Below, piece after piece: positions 9,501-12,051 of a DNA stretch of 12,081 nt. The stretch spans positions 57,636 through 69,716 of the forward strand of contig MU646669.1 in NCBI GenBank assembly GCA_026770585.1, given 5' to 3'. Made by a program: the position numbers and the translations under genes. Origin of the DNA: Baffinella frigidus. Lineage: Eukaryota > Cryptophyceae > Cryptomonadales > Baffinellaceae. The notes below the pieces were generated by a model. That model saw only the letters and a program-made list of their open reading frames with translations, was not told where the DNA came from and ran no database searches. Position 1 is the stretch's first letter. Every line of letters begins with the position of its first letter.

Positions 9501-9718
9501 GAAGTGGCATTCAGCATAACTTGCACGGAAATGCGAGCGCCCCATGTGCCCCCAAGAGTTGCGGCTGGGTGGAATTCTGGACATACCTGGGCGGGACTTC
9601 GCCCTGAAACCGATGGAGAGTAGAGAGGCTGAACTGGGGGAGCTGATACGAGTGTCGGGCTCCTGAATTCATTGCTGATTGACGGCGGGATCGCCGAGGG
9701 GGAGGAGGGCCGAGGCAT
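426..9718 (-). CDS. Ten-exon coiled-coil protein gene, about 349 aa
   Basis: Model (minus strand, transcription order): exons 9718-9587, 9488-9243, 7908-7807, 6878-6819, 6109-5989, 5250-5201, 3687-3625, 2837-2691, 2145-2116, 524-426. The lengths (132, 246, 102, 60, 121, 50, 63, 147, 30, 99) sum to 1050 nt with an open frame and a TAA at 428-426. The only phase change (exon 5 ends with one extra base) is exactly compensated by exon 6. An in-frame stop lies upstream of the ATG. Residues 1 to about 110 are Pro/Ser/Gln-rich; from about residue 110 the protein is Glu/Lys/Arg/Leu-rich with heptad-like hydrophobic spacing and almost no Pro, which indicates an extended coiled coil. A Gly/Glu-rich break lies in exon 8. 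The role is unknown; a structural or cytoskeletal scaffold is only a guess. Uncertain points are the acceptors of exons 6, 7 and 9, the donor of exon 5, and whether exon 10 is last. Confidence 0.72.
594..1568 (-). pseudogene. Seven acceptor-side partial copies of exon 10
   Basis: Copies at about 594-650, 707-735, 801-852, 946-996, 1101-1293, 1373-1415 and 1519-1568 encode variants of EHAEEMAQATAAMARDLA. Examples are EHAEQLAQATSAMAREL near 996 and EHGELMEQATSAIAHDLA near 1568. Most begin after an AG and run into a shared tail (GCAGTACACGCTTACACCC) instead of the true exon 3' part and its GAG|GTC donor. The copy at 1101-1293 is split by a 140-bp MITE. Telomere-like heptamers separate several units. 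Confidence 0.8.
1137..1276. mobile_element. 140-bp MITE, copy 1
   Basis: Near-perfect inverted repeat with termini TTATCCGGGG and CCCCGGATAA and long arms (about 57 bp) around an AT-rich centre. It is flanked by the 4-bp direct repeat ATCT (1133-1136 and 1277-1280). Removing it with one ATCT restores an exon-10 copy (GCCATCTGCTCTGCATG), which other copies show uninterrupted. There is no coding capacity, so it is non-autonomous. Confidence 0.9.
1645..1680 (-). pseudogene. Decayed donor-side copy of exon 9
   Basis: Minus strand reads VRRWG, two stops, then GVRG, aligning with VRRELQEVRG of the exon 9 copies at 1826-1855 and 2116-2145. The flanking GGGGCCCCGCAC is also shared with the 1826 copy. 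Confidence 0.5.
1745..2090 (+). repeat. Heptamer satellites (GGTCAAT/GGTTGAT and TTCTATG)
   Basis: Two interleaved 7-bp satellites. GGTCAAT and GGTTGAT units run through about 1745-1810, 1884-1935 and 2066-2085. A TTCTATG array occupies about 1969-2066. The plus-strand ORFs that encode repeated MFYVLCS peptides arise from this array and are not genes. The exon-9 copy at 1826-1855 is embedded between arrays. Confidence 0.9.
2116..2145 (-). CDS. Coiled-coil gene, exon 9 (30-nt microexon; alternate copy 1826-1855)
   Basis: Ten codons, VARVRRELQE, bounded by GAG|GTG and GAG|GTGC. A second copy at 1826-1855 reads VSRVRRELQE with the same boundaries. Either or both could be used, since each is 30 nt and phase 0. 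A third, decayed copy near 1645-1680 carries two stop codons. The short length lowers confidence. Confidence 0.5.
2160..2558. other. Intron 8 body; no gene seen
   Basis: GC-rich sequence without an exon I can support. It holds a weak internal duplication (GGCATCCACAGG near 2269 and AGCATCCACCGG near 2378), a short hairpin near 2462-2487 (TTTCCCCC with GGGGGGAAA), and a C homopolymer at 2524-2536. Confidence 0.5.
2560..2667. mobile_element. Foldback element, 108 bp, possible ACT target duplication
   Basis: Terminal inverted repeats GAATCAGTTCC and GGAACTGATTC with a second paired block inside (AGGAGG with CCTCCT). It is AT-rich compared with its surroundings. ACT lies immediately outside both ends (2557-2559 and 2668-2670), consistent with a 3-bp target-site duplication. 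There is a single copy in the window, so its mobility is inferred. Confidence 0.65.
2691..2837 (-). CDS. Coiled-coil gene, exon 8
   Basis: 49 codons: VLQLQKQLADTTLAARSGGR, a Gly/Arg stretch, then SPETSKVAGREEEGAAPRDL and E. It is bounded by CAG|GTG and CTCGAG|GTCAGC. This is the only copy that reaches the GACCTCGAG donor. Two upstream copies (2900-3023 and 3128-3282) retain the acceptor side. Confidence 0.7.
2900..3282 (-). pseudogene. Two acceptor-side partial copies of exon 8
   Basis: The copy at 2900-3023 repeats VLQLQKQLADTTLAARS and continues to AGREEEG but lacks the GACCTCGAG donor. The copy at 3128-3282 keeps the acceptor (CAG|GTG) and a diverged exon, interrupted by a near-perfect palindrome at 3251-3271 (GCAAAAGAAA with TTTCTTTTGC). 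Between them lie telomere-like pieces (GGGTTTAGGG near 3064-3073). Confidence 0.75.
3355..3388 (-). pseudogene. Donor-side partial copy of exon 7
   Basis: Encodes LEASNSARTTE before GTCTGC, identical to the functional exon end, but has no acceptor side. About 43 bases around the donor (near 3349-3391) match the functional exon at 3619-3661. The copy breaks into the GA-rich satellite exactly where exon sequence should continue. Confidence 0.8.
3389..3620 (+). repeat. GA-rich microsatellite
   Basis: About 230 bases of (GA)n with GAGTGAG and GAGCGAG variants, lying between a donor-side copy of exon 7 and the functional exon 7. On the transcribed strand it is a pyrimidine tract (CTCTCT). The long Ser/Leu-rich minus ORFs here are by-products of this repeat. 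Confidence 0.93.
3625..3687 (-). CDS. Coiled-coil gene, exon 7
   Basis: 21 codons, VQALKDERRSLEASNSARTT plus E, ending GAG before GTCTGC. The acceptor follows the AG|GTG rule of the other exons (AAAGAG|GTG). Using the earlier GGGGAG instead would add QKE in frame. Several copies with only one splice side lie in both flanking introns. Confidence 0.7.
4105..4205. mobile_element. 101-bp foldback element with TA flanks
   Basis: Perfect 22-bp terminal inverted repeats (CCTCGCTCATAAGAAACC and complement), flanked on both sides by TA (4103-4104 and 4206-4207). A second inner pairing involves CCTAGGAC and GTCCTAGG. TA target duplication is typical of Tc1/mariner-type MITEs. The assignment is an inference from the target site only. 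Confidence 0.8.
4282..4410. mobile_element. 129-bp foldback element
   Basis: Ends CGGTGGGCTACGA and TCGTAGTCCACCG form a 13-bp inverted repeat with one mismatch. Inside are further paired segments (TGCATCAGAAAA with TTTTGATG, and CAATTAAGTTAATTG). No target duplication is evident. It lies within the AATATCAGCCTGGTGAC minisatellite. Confidence 0.6.
4755..5000 (-). repeat. Repeated intron-6 start with AGAAGAGTC motifs
   Basis: The segment starting GTCCTTTTATG after the exon 6 copy is echoed at about 4850 and 3940, each followed by runs of AGAAGAGTCTAGAAGAGTC (plus strand). One spot, TTCTAGAA at 4765-4772, matches a heat-shock-element core, but repetition within intron copies makes a regulatory role unlikely. 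The stretch 4620-4755 shows nothing I can name. Confidence 0.5.
5015..5070 (-). pseudogene. Donor-side copy of exon 6
   Basis: Encodes RLGEEMARAAALQ before GTCCTTTT. The upstream side reads through GGGGGGCTGCC without an AG acceptor. It lies downstream of the functional copy in transcription order. Confidence 0.6.
5201..5250 (-). CDS. Coiled-coil gene, exon 6
   Basis: 50 nt: two bases completing the previous codon, then GQSRLGEEMARAAALQ, ending CAG before GTCTAGC. The acceptor is GAACAG followed by a run of G. A near-copy at 5015-5070 keeps the donor (GCGCTGCAG|GTCC) but has no clear acceptor, so the 5201-5250 copy is preferred. Confidence 0.65.
5301..5475 (+). repeat. Telomere-like tract grading into TCTGGGG satellite
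   Basis: Begins with TTTAGCG, TTTAGGG, TTTAGGG and passes in the same heptamer register into about 20 units of TCTGGGG or TCTGGGT. The orientation matches the tract at 1-157. Confidence 0.93.
5541..5631 (-). pseudogene. Donor-side copy of exon 5 (second)
   Basis: Encodes KRDTIEALRENLDAAERKLQ, DVHRDHSAAS and ends TCAG|GTTCGC. The 5' part (VNASALALD) is absent. Upstream it abuts a 128-bp GT-AG intron-like repeat whose AG directly precedes AAGCGCGACACC. Confidence 0.8.
5632..5759 (-). mobile_element. Introner-like element, copy a (128 bp, GT to AG)
   Basis: Read on the minus strand it begins GTGCTAGCTCTGTC right after one exon-5 copy and ends ATAGTCAG right before the next. Internal landmarks shared with the copies at 7262-7372, 7433-7558 and 11630-11760 are GTCTAT, GGGCTCACC...GGTGAGCCC (a stem), CCCGGGCTCTTTCCCG, AAGTTGACGGATTTGTAC and AACTTGAGAAT. 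It is a candidate introner: a dispersed repeat that supplies splice sites. Confidence 0.65.
5760..5856 (-). pseudogene. Donor-side copy of exon 5 (first)
   Basis: Encodes AKRDTIEALRGNLDALERKL, QDVHRDRSAAS and ends TCAG|GTGCTAGC. The acceptor-side VNASALALD part is missing. Sequence just upstream in transcription order is an AT-rich tandem of TTTTACCCTCAACA-type units (5870-5945), also seen near 5480. Confidence 0.75.
5989..6109 (-). CDS. Coiled-coil gene, exon 5
   Basis: 40 codons plus one base: VNASALALDKKLNTIEALRE then NLDAAERKLQDVHRDHNAAS. The acceptor is ACAG|GTGAAC. The donor reads TCAA|GTTCGT, whereas the two downstream donor-side copies have the better TCAG|GT. The extra base is completed by the two leading bases of exon 6, which supports the model. 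Confidence 0.72.
6214..6250 (-). pseudogene. Acceptor-side copy of exon 5
   Basis: Encodes ASALALDKQLNTT, matching the first third of exon 5, then leaves homology before IEALREN. It is preceded by AAG. It sits upstream of the functional exon in transcription order. Confidence 0.7.
6508..6742 (-). pseudogene. Donor-side copies of exon 4
   Basis: 6508-6553 encodes ETERSRLEIAHLRKQ and 6719-6742 only AHLRKQ. Both are followed by GTCAGC like the functional exon. Neither has the acceptor-side VKEAD. Confidence 0.8.
6578..6697 (+). repeat. 30-bp tandem repeat, four copies
   Basis: Four units of TATGTTCCTACGGATATCCT plus AACCAATTCC, few differences. The period is a multiple of three, so one plus-strand frame stays open and repeats CSYGYPNQFL. 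It lies between two donor-side exon 4 copies in an intron of the opposite strand, so I treat it as non-coding. Confidence 0.9.
6819..6878 (-). CDS. Coiled-coil gene, exon 4
   Basis: 20 codons, VKEADETERSRLEIAHLRKQ, bounded by AAG|GTG and CAG|GTCAGC. Phase 0 at both ends. It is the only complete copy of four related segments (6508-7033). An upstream CAG at 6890-6892 is an alternative acceptor that would add three residues. Confidence 0.75.
6921..7013 (+). repeat. About 22-bp tandem repeat, four copies
   Basis: Units of GCGAAAGTAAATGGACCGAT with 1-4 differences, located between the functional exon 4 and its acceptor-side copy at 7016-7033. Confidence 0.88.
7016..7033 (-). pseudogene. Acceptor-side copy of exon 4
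   Basis: Minus strand GGGGAGCAAG|GTGCCGGAG encodes VPEADE, matching VKEADE and the preceding GGGGAACAAG acceptor of exon 4. Homology stops after the first third of the exon. Confidence 0.7.
7047..7218. mobile_element. AT-rich foldback insertion, about 172 bp
   Basis: Weak ends TGCGAAAC and GTTTCCGCA pair, and inside TTTTGCTAT (7098-7106) pairs perfectly with ATAGCAAAA (7178-7186). Much more AT-rich than the flanks. No target duplication or second copy, so the call as an element is tentative. Confidence 0.4.
7262..7372 (-). mobile_element. Introner-like element, copy b
   Basis: Begins GTCTATTCGCGCGCGCC directly after a donor-side copy of exon 3. It shares AAGTTGACGGATTTGTAC and GTCAACTTGAGAATAGTCGG with copy c. 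Its far end is not delimited by an obvious AG. Confidence 0.6.
7433..7558 (-). mobile_element. Introner-like element, copy c (126 bp, GT to AG)
   Basis: Fills the whole gap between two exon-3 copies: starts GTCTATTCGCGCGCGCC after one CAG and ends GGGTTTAGGGGGAG before CAGCTGCAG. It contains AAGTTGACGGATTTGTAC and CATGTCAACTTGAGAATAGT. The AG end has absorbed a telomere-like TTTAGGG. Confidence 0.65.
7625..7683 (-). mobile_element. Partial introner-like element, copy e
   Basis: Only the 5' part is recognisable: GTCCTAGCTCTGTCCCAGTC, then TATGTGGGGCCACC, following a diverged exon-3 donor. It matches the start of copy a at 5759 (GTGCTAGCTCTGTCTCGGTC). Confidence 0.5.
7807..7908 (-). CDS. Coiled-coil gene, exon 3
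   Basis: 34 codons, VLREKQQTEVKARAQLQ followed by EGLLERDIYRLQLVELQ, strongly coiled-coil. It is bounded by CAG|GTG on the acceptor side and CAG|GTGCGA on the donor side. It is the only complete copy among six related segments between 7373 and 8459. Confidence 0.8.
8041..8070. other. Perfect 13-bp stem, 4-nt loop hairpin
   Basis: CTAAGACTTGAGC, loop GGTA, GCTCAAGTCTTAG. It lies inside intron 2 between the functional exon 3 and its MITE-bearing copy. Function unknown. Confidence 0.85.
8122..8261. mobile_element. 140-bp MITE, copy 2 (opposite orientation)
   Basis: Same length and same TTATCCGGGG/CCCCGGATAA termini as the copy at 1137-1276, but with the asymmetric centre reversed. Flanked by GTCT (8118-8121 and 8262-8265). 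The empty site is preserved in the functional exon 3 (CTCTGTCTGCTGCTT near 7882). Confidence 0.9.
8286..8323 (+). repeat. GT microsatellite with G run
   Basis: About eleven GT units followed by a G-rich tract, just upstream (in transcription order) of the exon-3 acceptor copy at 8284. Confidence 0.9.
8460..8727. other. Intron 2 stretch without recognisable feature
   Basis: No exon copy, satellite or clear inverted repeat. Only a weak TACTAGCTCTAC near 8669-8680 recalls the CTAGCTCTG motif of the introner-like family. Confidence 0.4.
8731..8968. mobile_element. 238-bp foldback element with TA flanks
   Basis: Perfect 28-bp terminal repeats (TTGTACTTTTCGGGTCAGCG and onward) extend as imperfect pairing for about 70 bp. 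TA lies immediately outside both ends (8729-8730, 8969-8970), as for Tc1/mariner-type elements. No transposase ORF. Single copy here. Confidence 0.8.
9001..9194. mobile_element. Possible nested foldback element, about 194 bp
   Basis: CCACCCTGGAGG at 9001-9012 and CCTCCAGGGTGG at 9183-9194 are perfect inverted repeats. Inside are a perfect 18-bp palindrome (9060-9077, GGACTGAGATCTCAGTCC), a hairpin at 9001-9020, and paired GGATCTGGTAC/GTACAGATCC (9090-9136). No clear target duplication. Confidence 0.5.
9243..9488 (-). CDS. Coiled-coil gene, exon 2
   Basis: 82 codons starting VLLGAESL after a polypyrimidine-CAG acceptor. The middle is Gln/Pro-rich (VSPPPQTQAQQPLLL). The end turns into coiled coil: YETEQIRNSTITILMEENK, ending AAG before GTTCTAGCTCTG. 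Joined to exon 3 it reads LMEENK-VLREKQQTEV, keeping the heptad character. The intron start resembles the introner-like family described below. No duplicate copies were seen. Confidence 0.75.
9587..9718 (-). CDS. Coiled-coil gene, exon 1 (start exon)
   Basis: 44 codons from ATG at 9718, beginning MPRPSSPSA, rich in Pro and Ser (about 40%). It ends CAG before a near-ideal donor, GTATGT. An in-frame TAG lies about 75 bases upstream and no other ATG intervenes. Intron 1 (9586-9489, 98 nt) ends in a C-rich tract and CAG. This exon has no copies elsewhere in the window. Confidence 0.75.
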
Positions 9719-9920
9719 TGAGACCAAACAACCAAAAGCAGCAAAATCCTCTGTTGGACAGGTTTTGAGCCCCTGTGACCAATTTGAGATCTAAACAAGG
9801 GGTAGATATAAAACCCCCCTACGGGGACTTTTAAACAGATAACGGACGAGGAGGAAGGGCATTGTCTTGCTCAAGGAGGTTGCCGTCGAGTCCACAGACC
9901 GCGAACAGAACAAGAAAGCG
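9719..9920. promoter_or_regulatory. Divergent promoter region with CCAAT and TATA box
   Basis: The 202 bp between the two start codons contain TATAAAA at 9807-9813 (plus strand), suitably placed for initiation about 30 bp on and a short leader to the ATG at 9921. CCAAT is at 9779-9783. A small CCCC/GGGG hairpin follows the TATA box. No comparable TATA box was seen on the minus side. A shared control region for the two genes is inferred. Confidence 0.5.
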
Positions 9921-9976
9921 ATGGCGTTCTTCGGCATCACGACACTGGGCCCGCCCAACGTCTTTGAGCTCTACAG
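9921..9976 (+). CDS. EF-hand-like gene, exon 1
   Basis: 18 codons plus two bases from the first ATG after an in-frame TAA at 9840-9842. Donor CAG|GTGCGC. The frame also stays open for about 128 codons into intron 1 (to about 10361), but splicing is supported by phase agreement with exon 2 and by its C-rich acceptor. Confidence 0.82.
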
Positions 9977-12050
9977 GTGCGCGCCACACGCCTCCGAGTG
10001 TCCCCGCTGTTGGCCGGCGCCGGAGGGTCACCGGGTTTGTGCCTTGGGGCGGGTTGCTCCGCCGCGGCAGGTCGCAGGTGATGGGTGGCCGCAGCACAAA
10101 TCCGTAGCGGCTGATGGCCTGGCTGTGGGCGGTGTACGGCTGGAACGCTGGGCGTTGAGTCGTGGTGTATCGAACCGCAAGCCGGGGGGCGGGGACTGGA
10201 GCAGATTCGGTGCTGGTAGGTCACCGTTGCAGAAGGCGGGTGCGCGGGCGAGCAAGAGCGTGAAGGAGAGACACGCATCGGAGCAAGCGGCGCAGGGGTG
10301 GTGCGAGGAGCTGCATGCTGGCGCGAGGAGGAGAGGGGGACGAGCAGCGTCGACCAGCTGACACACCGCGCACCCCCCAGGCACGGGGAGATCTCGGCGG
10401 TGTCGAAGGAGGACTTCTTCTCCTCGTTCCGGATGATCGCGGGCGGGACGGGCAAGGTGCCTTCCTCCTCCTTAACCACTTGATGAAGACCTGTGAACTT
10501 GGGATCTTTTCACCAAGTCCATGTGGGAACTTTTCACATCAATAACGTATCGACGTACGTACGAACTTCAGAAAAGACCCCACTTGCTAATCACGCACCG
10601 TTCGCCCCCTGCGCTCTCGGCAGGTGAACCACGGGCAGATCAAGGACGTGCTCTTCGAGGCCATGGGGGGGGTCAAGGAACTTAGGATCTAAGGAACTCA
10701 GGATCTGTTCACAAACTTCATGTAGGACATTTTCACATCAAGAACGTACGACGTACGTACGAACTTCAGAGAAGACCCCACTTTCTAACTACGCACCGTG
10801 CGCCCCAGGCAGGTGAACCACGAGCAGCTCAATTACGTGCTCTTCGAGGCCATGGGGGGCGTCGTGGTCTGGTTCACTTCTGGTGGCTGGTGGTCCTTGA
10901 CCTCTTTATTAAGTCCTGTGCACAGGTGCTAATAATGTATGACGCACACGCGACCTTCAGAAAATCGCCACTTTCTAACTACCCACCGTGCGCCCCAACC
11001 CACGGGGCGCACGGTGGGAAAACCCCCACGTACTAACAACCCACCGTGCGCCGGCCTTCTGAAAAGTAACCACTCACTGACTACGCACCGTTCGCCCCCT
11101 ACGCCACTTACTAACCACGCACCGTTCGCCCTCGGCAGGTGAACCACGAGCAGATCAAGGACGTGCTCTTCGAGGCCATGGGGGGCGTCAAGCCGGAGCG
11201 CGAAGCCGAGGAAGAGTTCCTCGCTTACTTCACCGGAAACGATATGGTACCACAGTCCAGCTCCTTGTTTGTAGGTTCTAGGGTCTGCGCCCGAGGGGCC
11301 CGCCCACCCCTCTTGACTAGGTATGCCTACCGCCATGTGCTTTTCGAGGCCATGGGGGGGCGTCAAGCCGGAGCGCGAGGCCGAGGAAGAGTTCCTCGCT
11401 TACTTCACCGGAAACGATATGGTACCACAGTCCAGCTCCTTGTTTGTAGATTCTAGGGTTTAAGCGGGGGCGTCAAGCTCGAGCGGGAGGCAGAGGAAGA
11501 GTTCCTCGCTAACTTCACCGGGAACGATATGGTTCCACAGCCCAGCTCCTTATTTTTAGGTTTTGGGGGGTCAAGCCGGAGCGGGAGGCCGAGGAAGAAT
11601 TCCTCGCTTACTTCACCGGGAACGATGTGGTACCACTCTCGAGTTCCGTTTCAGTCTATTTGGGCTCATCAATTTGGTGAGCCCGGGCTCTTTCCCGGTG
11701 TCAAAAGTTGACAGATGTGTACCAACACCCAGCCTGTCAACTTGAGAATGATCGGTCAACACGAGTGAGGCAGAGCTAGATCTTCCACGAGCGGACTCTC
11801 CAGCTTCAGAACGCAAGCCGGTGTGTCGGTCCTTACCCATGTACCAAGAGGCGGTGCGTGCCCTTACTCTCGAGTAACCCATGTGCCGTTCACAGGTGGA
11901 CATTGAGCAGTTCGAGGTTCTCTCTTCTCTCCCCTCGGCATCGCACACAGCAGCTAATCCCTGTACTGGGCACAGGTGGACATTGAGCAGTTCGAGGACG
12001 CACTAGACGAGTACAACCGCAAACAGAGCTTCCGACCGGCCAAGCAGTAA
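9921..12050 (+). CDS. Four-exon degenerate EF-hand pair protein, 104 aa
   Basis: Exons 9921-9976, 10381-10456, 11139-11246 and 11976-12050 (56, 76, 108 and 75 nt) join to 105 codons including TAA. Every intron is GT-AG and the phases match (2, 0, 0). The protein starts MAFFGITTLGPPNVFELYR. Two EF-hand-like units follow: helix EDFFSSFRMI, loop ending TGKVNHEQ, helix IKDVLFEAMGG; then EEEFLAYF, loop TGNDMVDIEQ, helix FEDALDEYN. The key loop hydrophobics V45 and V81 are 36 residues apart, the same spacing as in calmodulin. The acidic ligands at loop positions 1, 3 and 12 are missing (Gln at 12 in both), so calcium binding is unlikely. It may act as a protein-interaction module or light-chain-like subunit; the partner is unknown. 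The divergent coiled-coil gene is an obvious but untested candidate. I do not recognise the family. Confidence 0.85.
9977..10380 (+). other. Intron 1 of the EF-hand-like gene (404 nt)
   Basis: GC-rich, GTGCGC start, CTGAC branch-like motif near 10358 and CACCCCCCAG end. No exon copies or repeats were seen, unlike introns 2 and 3. Long ORFs on both strands through it are GC-composition by-products. Confidence 0.7.
10381..10456 (+). CDS. EF-hand-like gene, exon 2
   Basis: One base plus 25 codons, HGEISAVSKEDFFSSFRMIA then GGTGK, ending AAG|GTGCCT. It encodes the first helix and the first half of the first EF-like loop. No duplicate in the window. Confidence 0.85.
10624..10863 (+). pseudogene. 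Two acceptor-side copies of exon 3 (plus gene)
   Basis: 10624-10678 encodes VNHGQIKDVLFEAMGGVK and then joins intron sequence (GAACTTAGGATCT) with a stop. 10813-10863 encodes VNHEQLNYVLFEAMGG and then diverges. Both have CAG|GTG acceptors but no GATATG|GT donor. Each belongs to a unit of about 185 bp running from GAACTTGGGATC-like intron sequence to the middle of the exon. Confidence 0.85.
10982..11018. other. Perfect 15-bp stem hairpin in intron 2
   Basis: CCCACCGTGCGCCCC, 7-nt loop, GGGGCGCACGGTGGG. One arm is a pre-acceptor tract of the module series, so in RNA this inverted copy could pair with any of the six modules. Confidence 0.9.
11139..11246 (+). CDS. EF-hand-like gene, exon 3
   Basis: 36 codons, VNHEQIKDVLFEAMGG through EFLAYFTGNDM, from CTCGGCAG|GTG to ATG|GTACCA. 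It runs from loop position 8 of the first EF-like unit to loop position 7 of the second, so it is exactly one EF-hand period. It is the only copy of six that has both splice sites and an intact frame. Confidence 0.88.
11331..11629 (+). pseudogene. Three donor-side copies of exon 3 (plus gene)
   Basis: 11337-11422 starts inside the exon (VLFEAMGG) and has one extra G in its G run, shifting frame. 11465-11530 and 11571-11629 start at the G run and encode VKxEREAEEEFLAxFTGND and the donor ATG or GTG before GTACC or GTTCC. None has an acceptor. Junctions sit in G-rich sequence following TTCTAGGG or TTTTAGG. Confidence 0.85.
11630..11760 (+). mobile_element. Introner-like element, copy d (plus gene)
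   Basis: Lies right after the last donor-side exon copy. Landmarks in the same order as copies a-c: CAGTCTATTTGGGCTCATC, GGTGAGCCCGGGCTCTTTCC, AAAAGTTGACAGATGTGTAC and CTGTCAACTTGAGAATGATC. It is inverted on the chromosome relative to a-c but has the same sense relative to its host gene. Downstream, 11761-11890 contains nothing I can name. Confidence 0.65.
11896..11916 (+). pseudogene. Acceptor-side copy of exon 4, possible 21-nt microexon
   Basis: CACAG|GTGGACATTGAGCAG... encodes VDIEQFE, identical to the start of exon 4, then GAG|GTTCTC, which is itself a plausible donor. If used it would insert seven residues in frame. Confidence 0.6.
11976..12050 (+). CDS. EF-hand-like gene, exon 4 (last)
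   Basis: 24 codons and TAA: VDIEQFEDALDEYNRKQSFR then PAKQ. Acceptor GGCACAG|GTG. It starts at position 8 of the second EF-like loop, the same position where exon 3 starts in the first. Confidence 0.88.
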   Translation: MDIEQFEDALDEYNRKQSFRPAKQ

Positions 12051-12051
12051 G

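Larger units (their letters stand above)
10585..11131 (+). repeat. Six branch-point/tract modules in intron 2
   Basis: Modules near 10585, 10783, 10973, 11031, 11076 and 11109 share CTAAYNAC followed by CGCACCGTKCGCCC. Two contain TACTAAC exactly (11031-11037 and 11109-11115), the textbook branch-point sequence, the latter 24 bases before the AG used for exon 3. Only three modules lead to an AG plus exon-3 sequence. Confidence 0.75.

Noticed and set aside
9867-10361. Unspliced 164-codon reading of plus exon 1 through intron 1
   Set aside because: Needs a TTG start, and exon 1 to exon 2 splicing gives matching phase, a C-rich acceptor and a coherent EF-hand-like protein.
9937-10479. 180-codon minus-strand ORF
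   Set aside because: It overlaps exons 1-2 and intron 1 of the plus gene in GC-rich sequence; composition is low-complexity and no splice or homology support exists.
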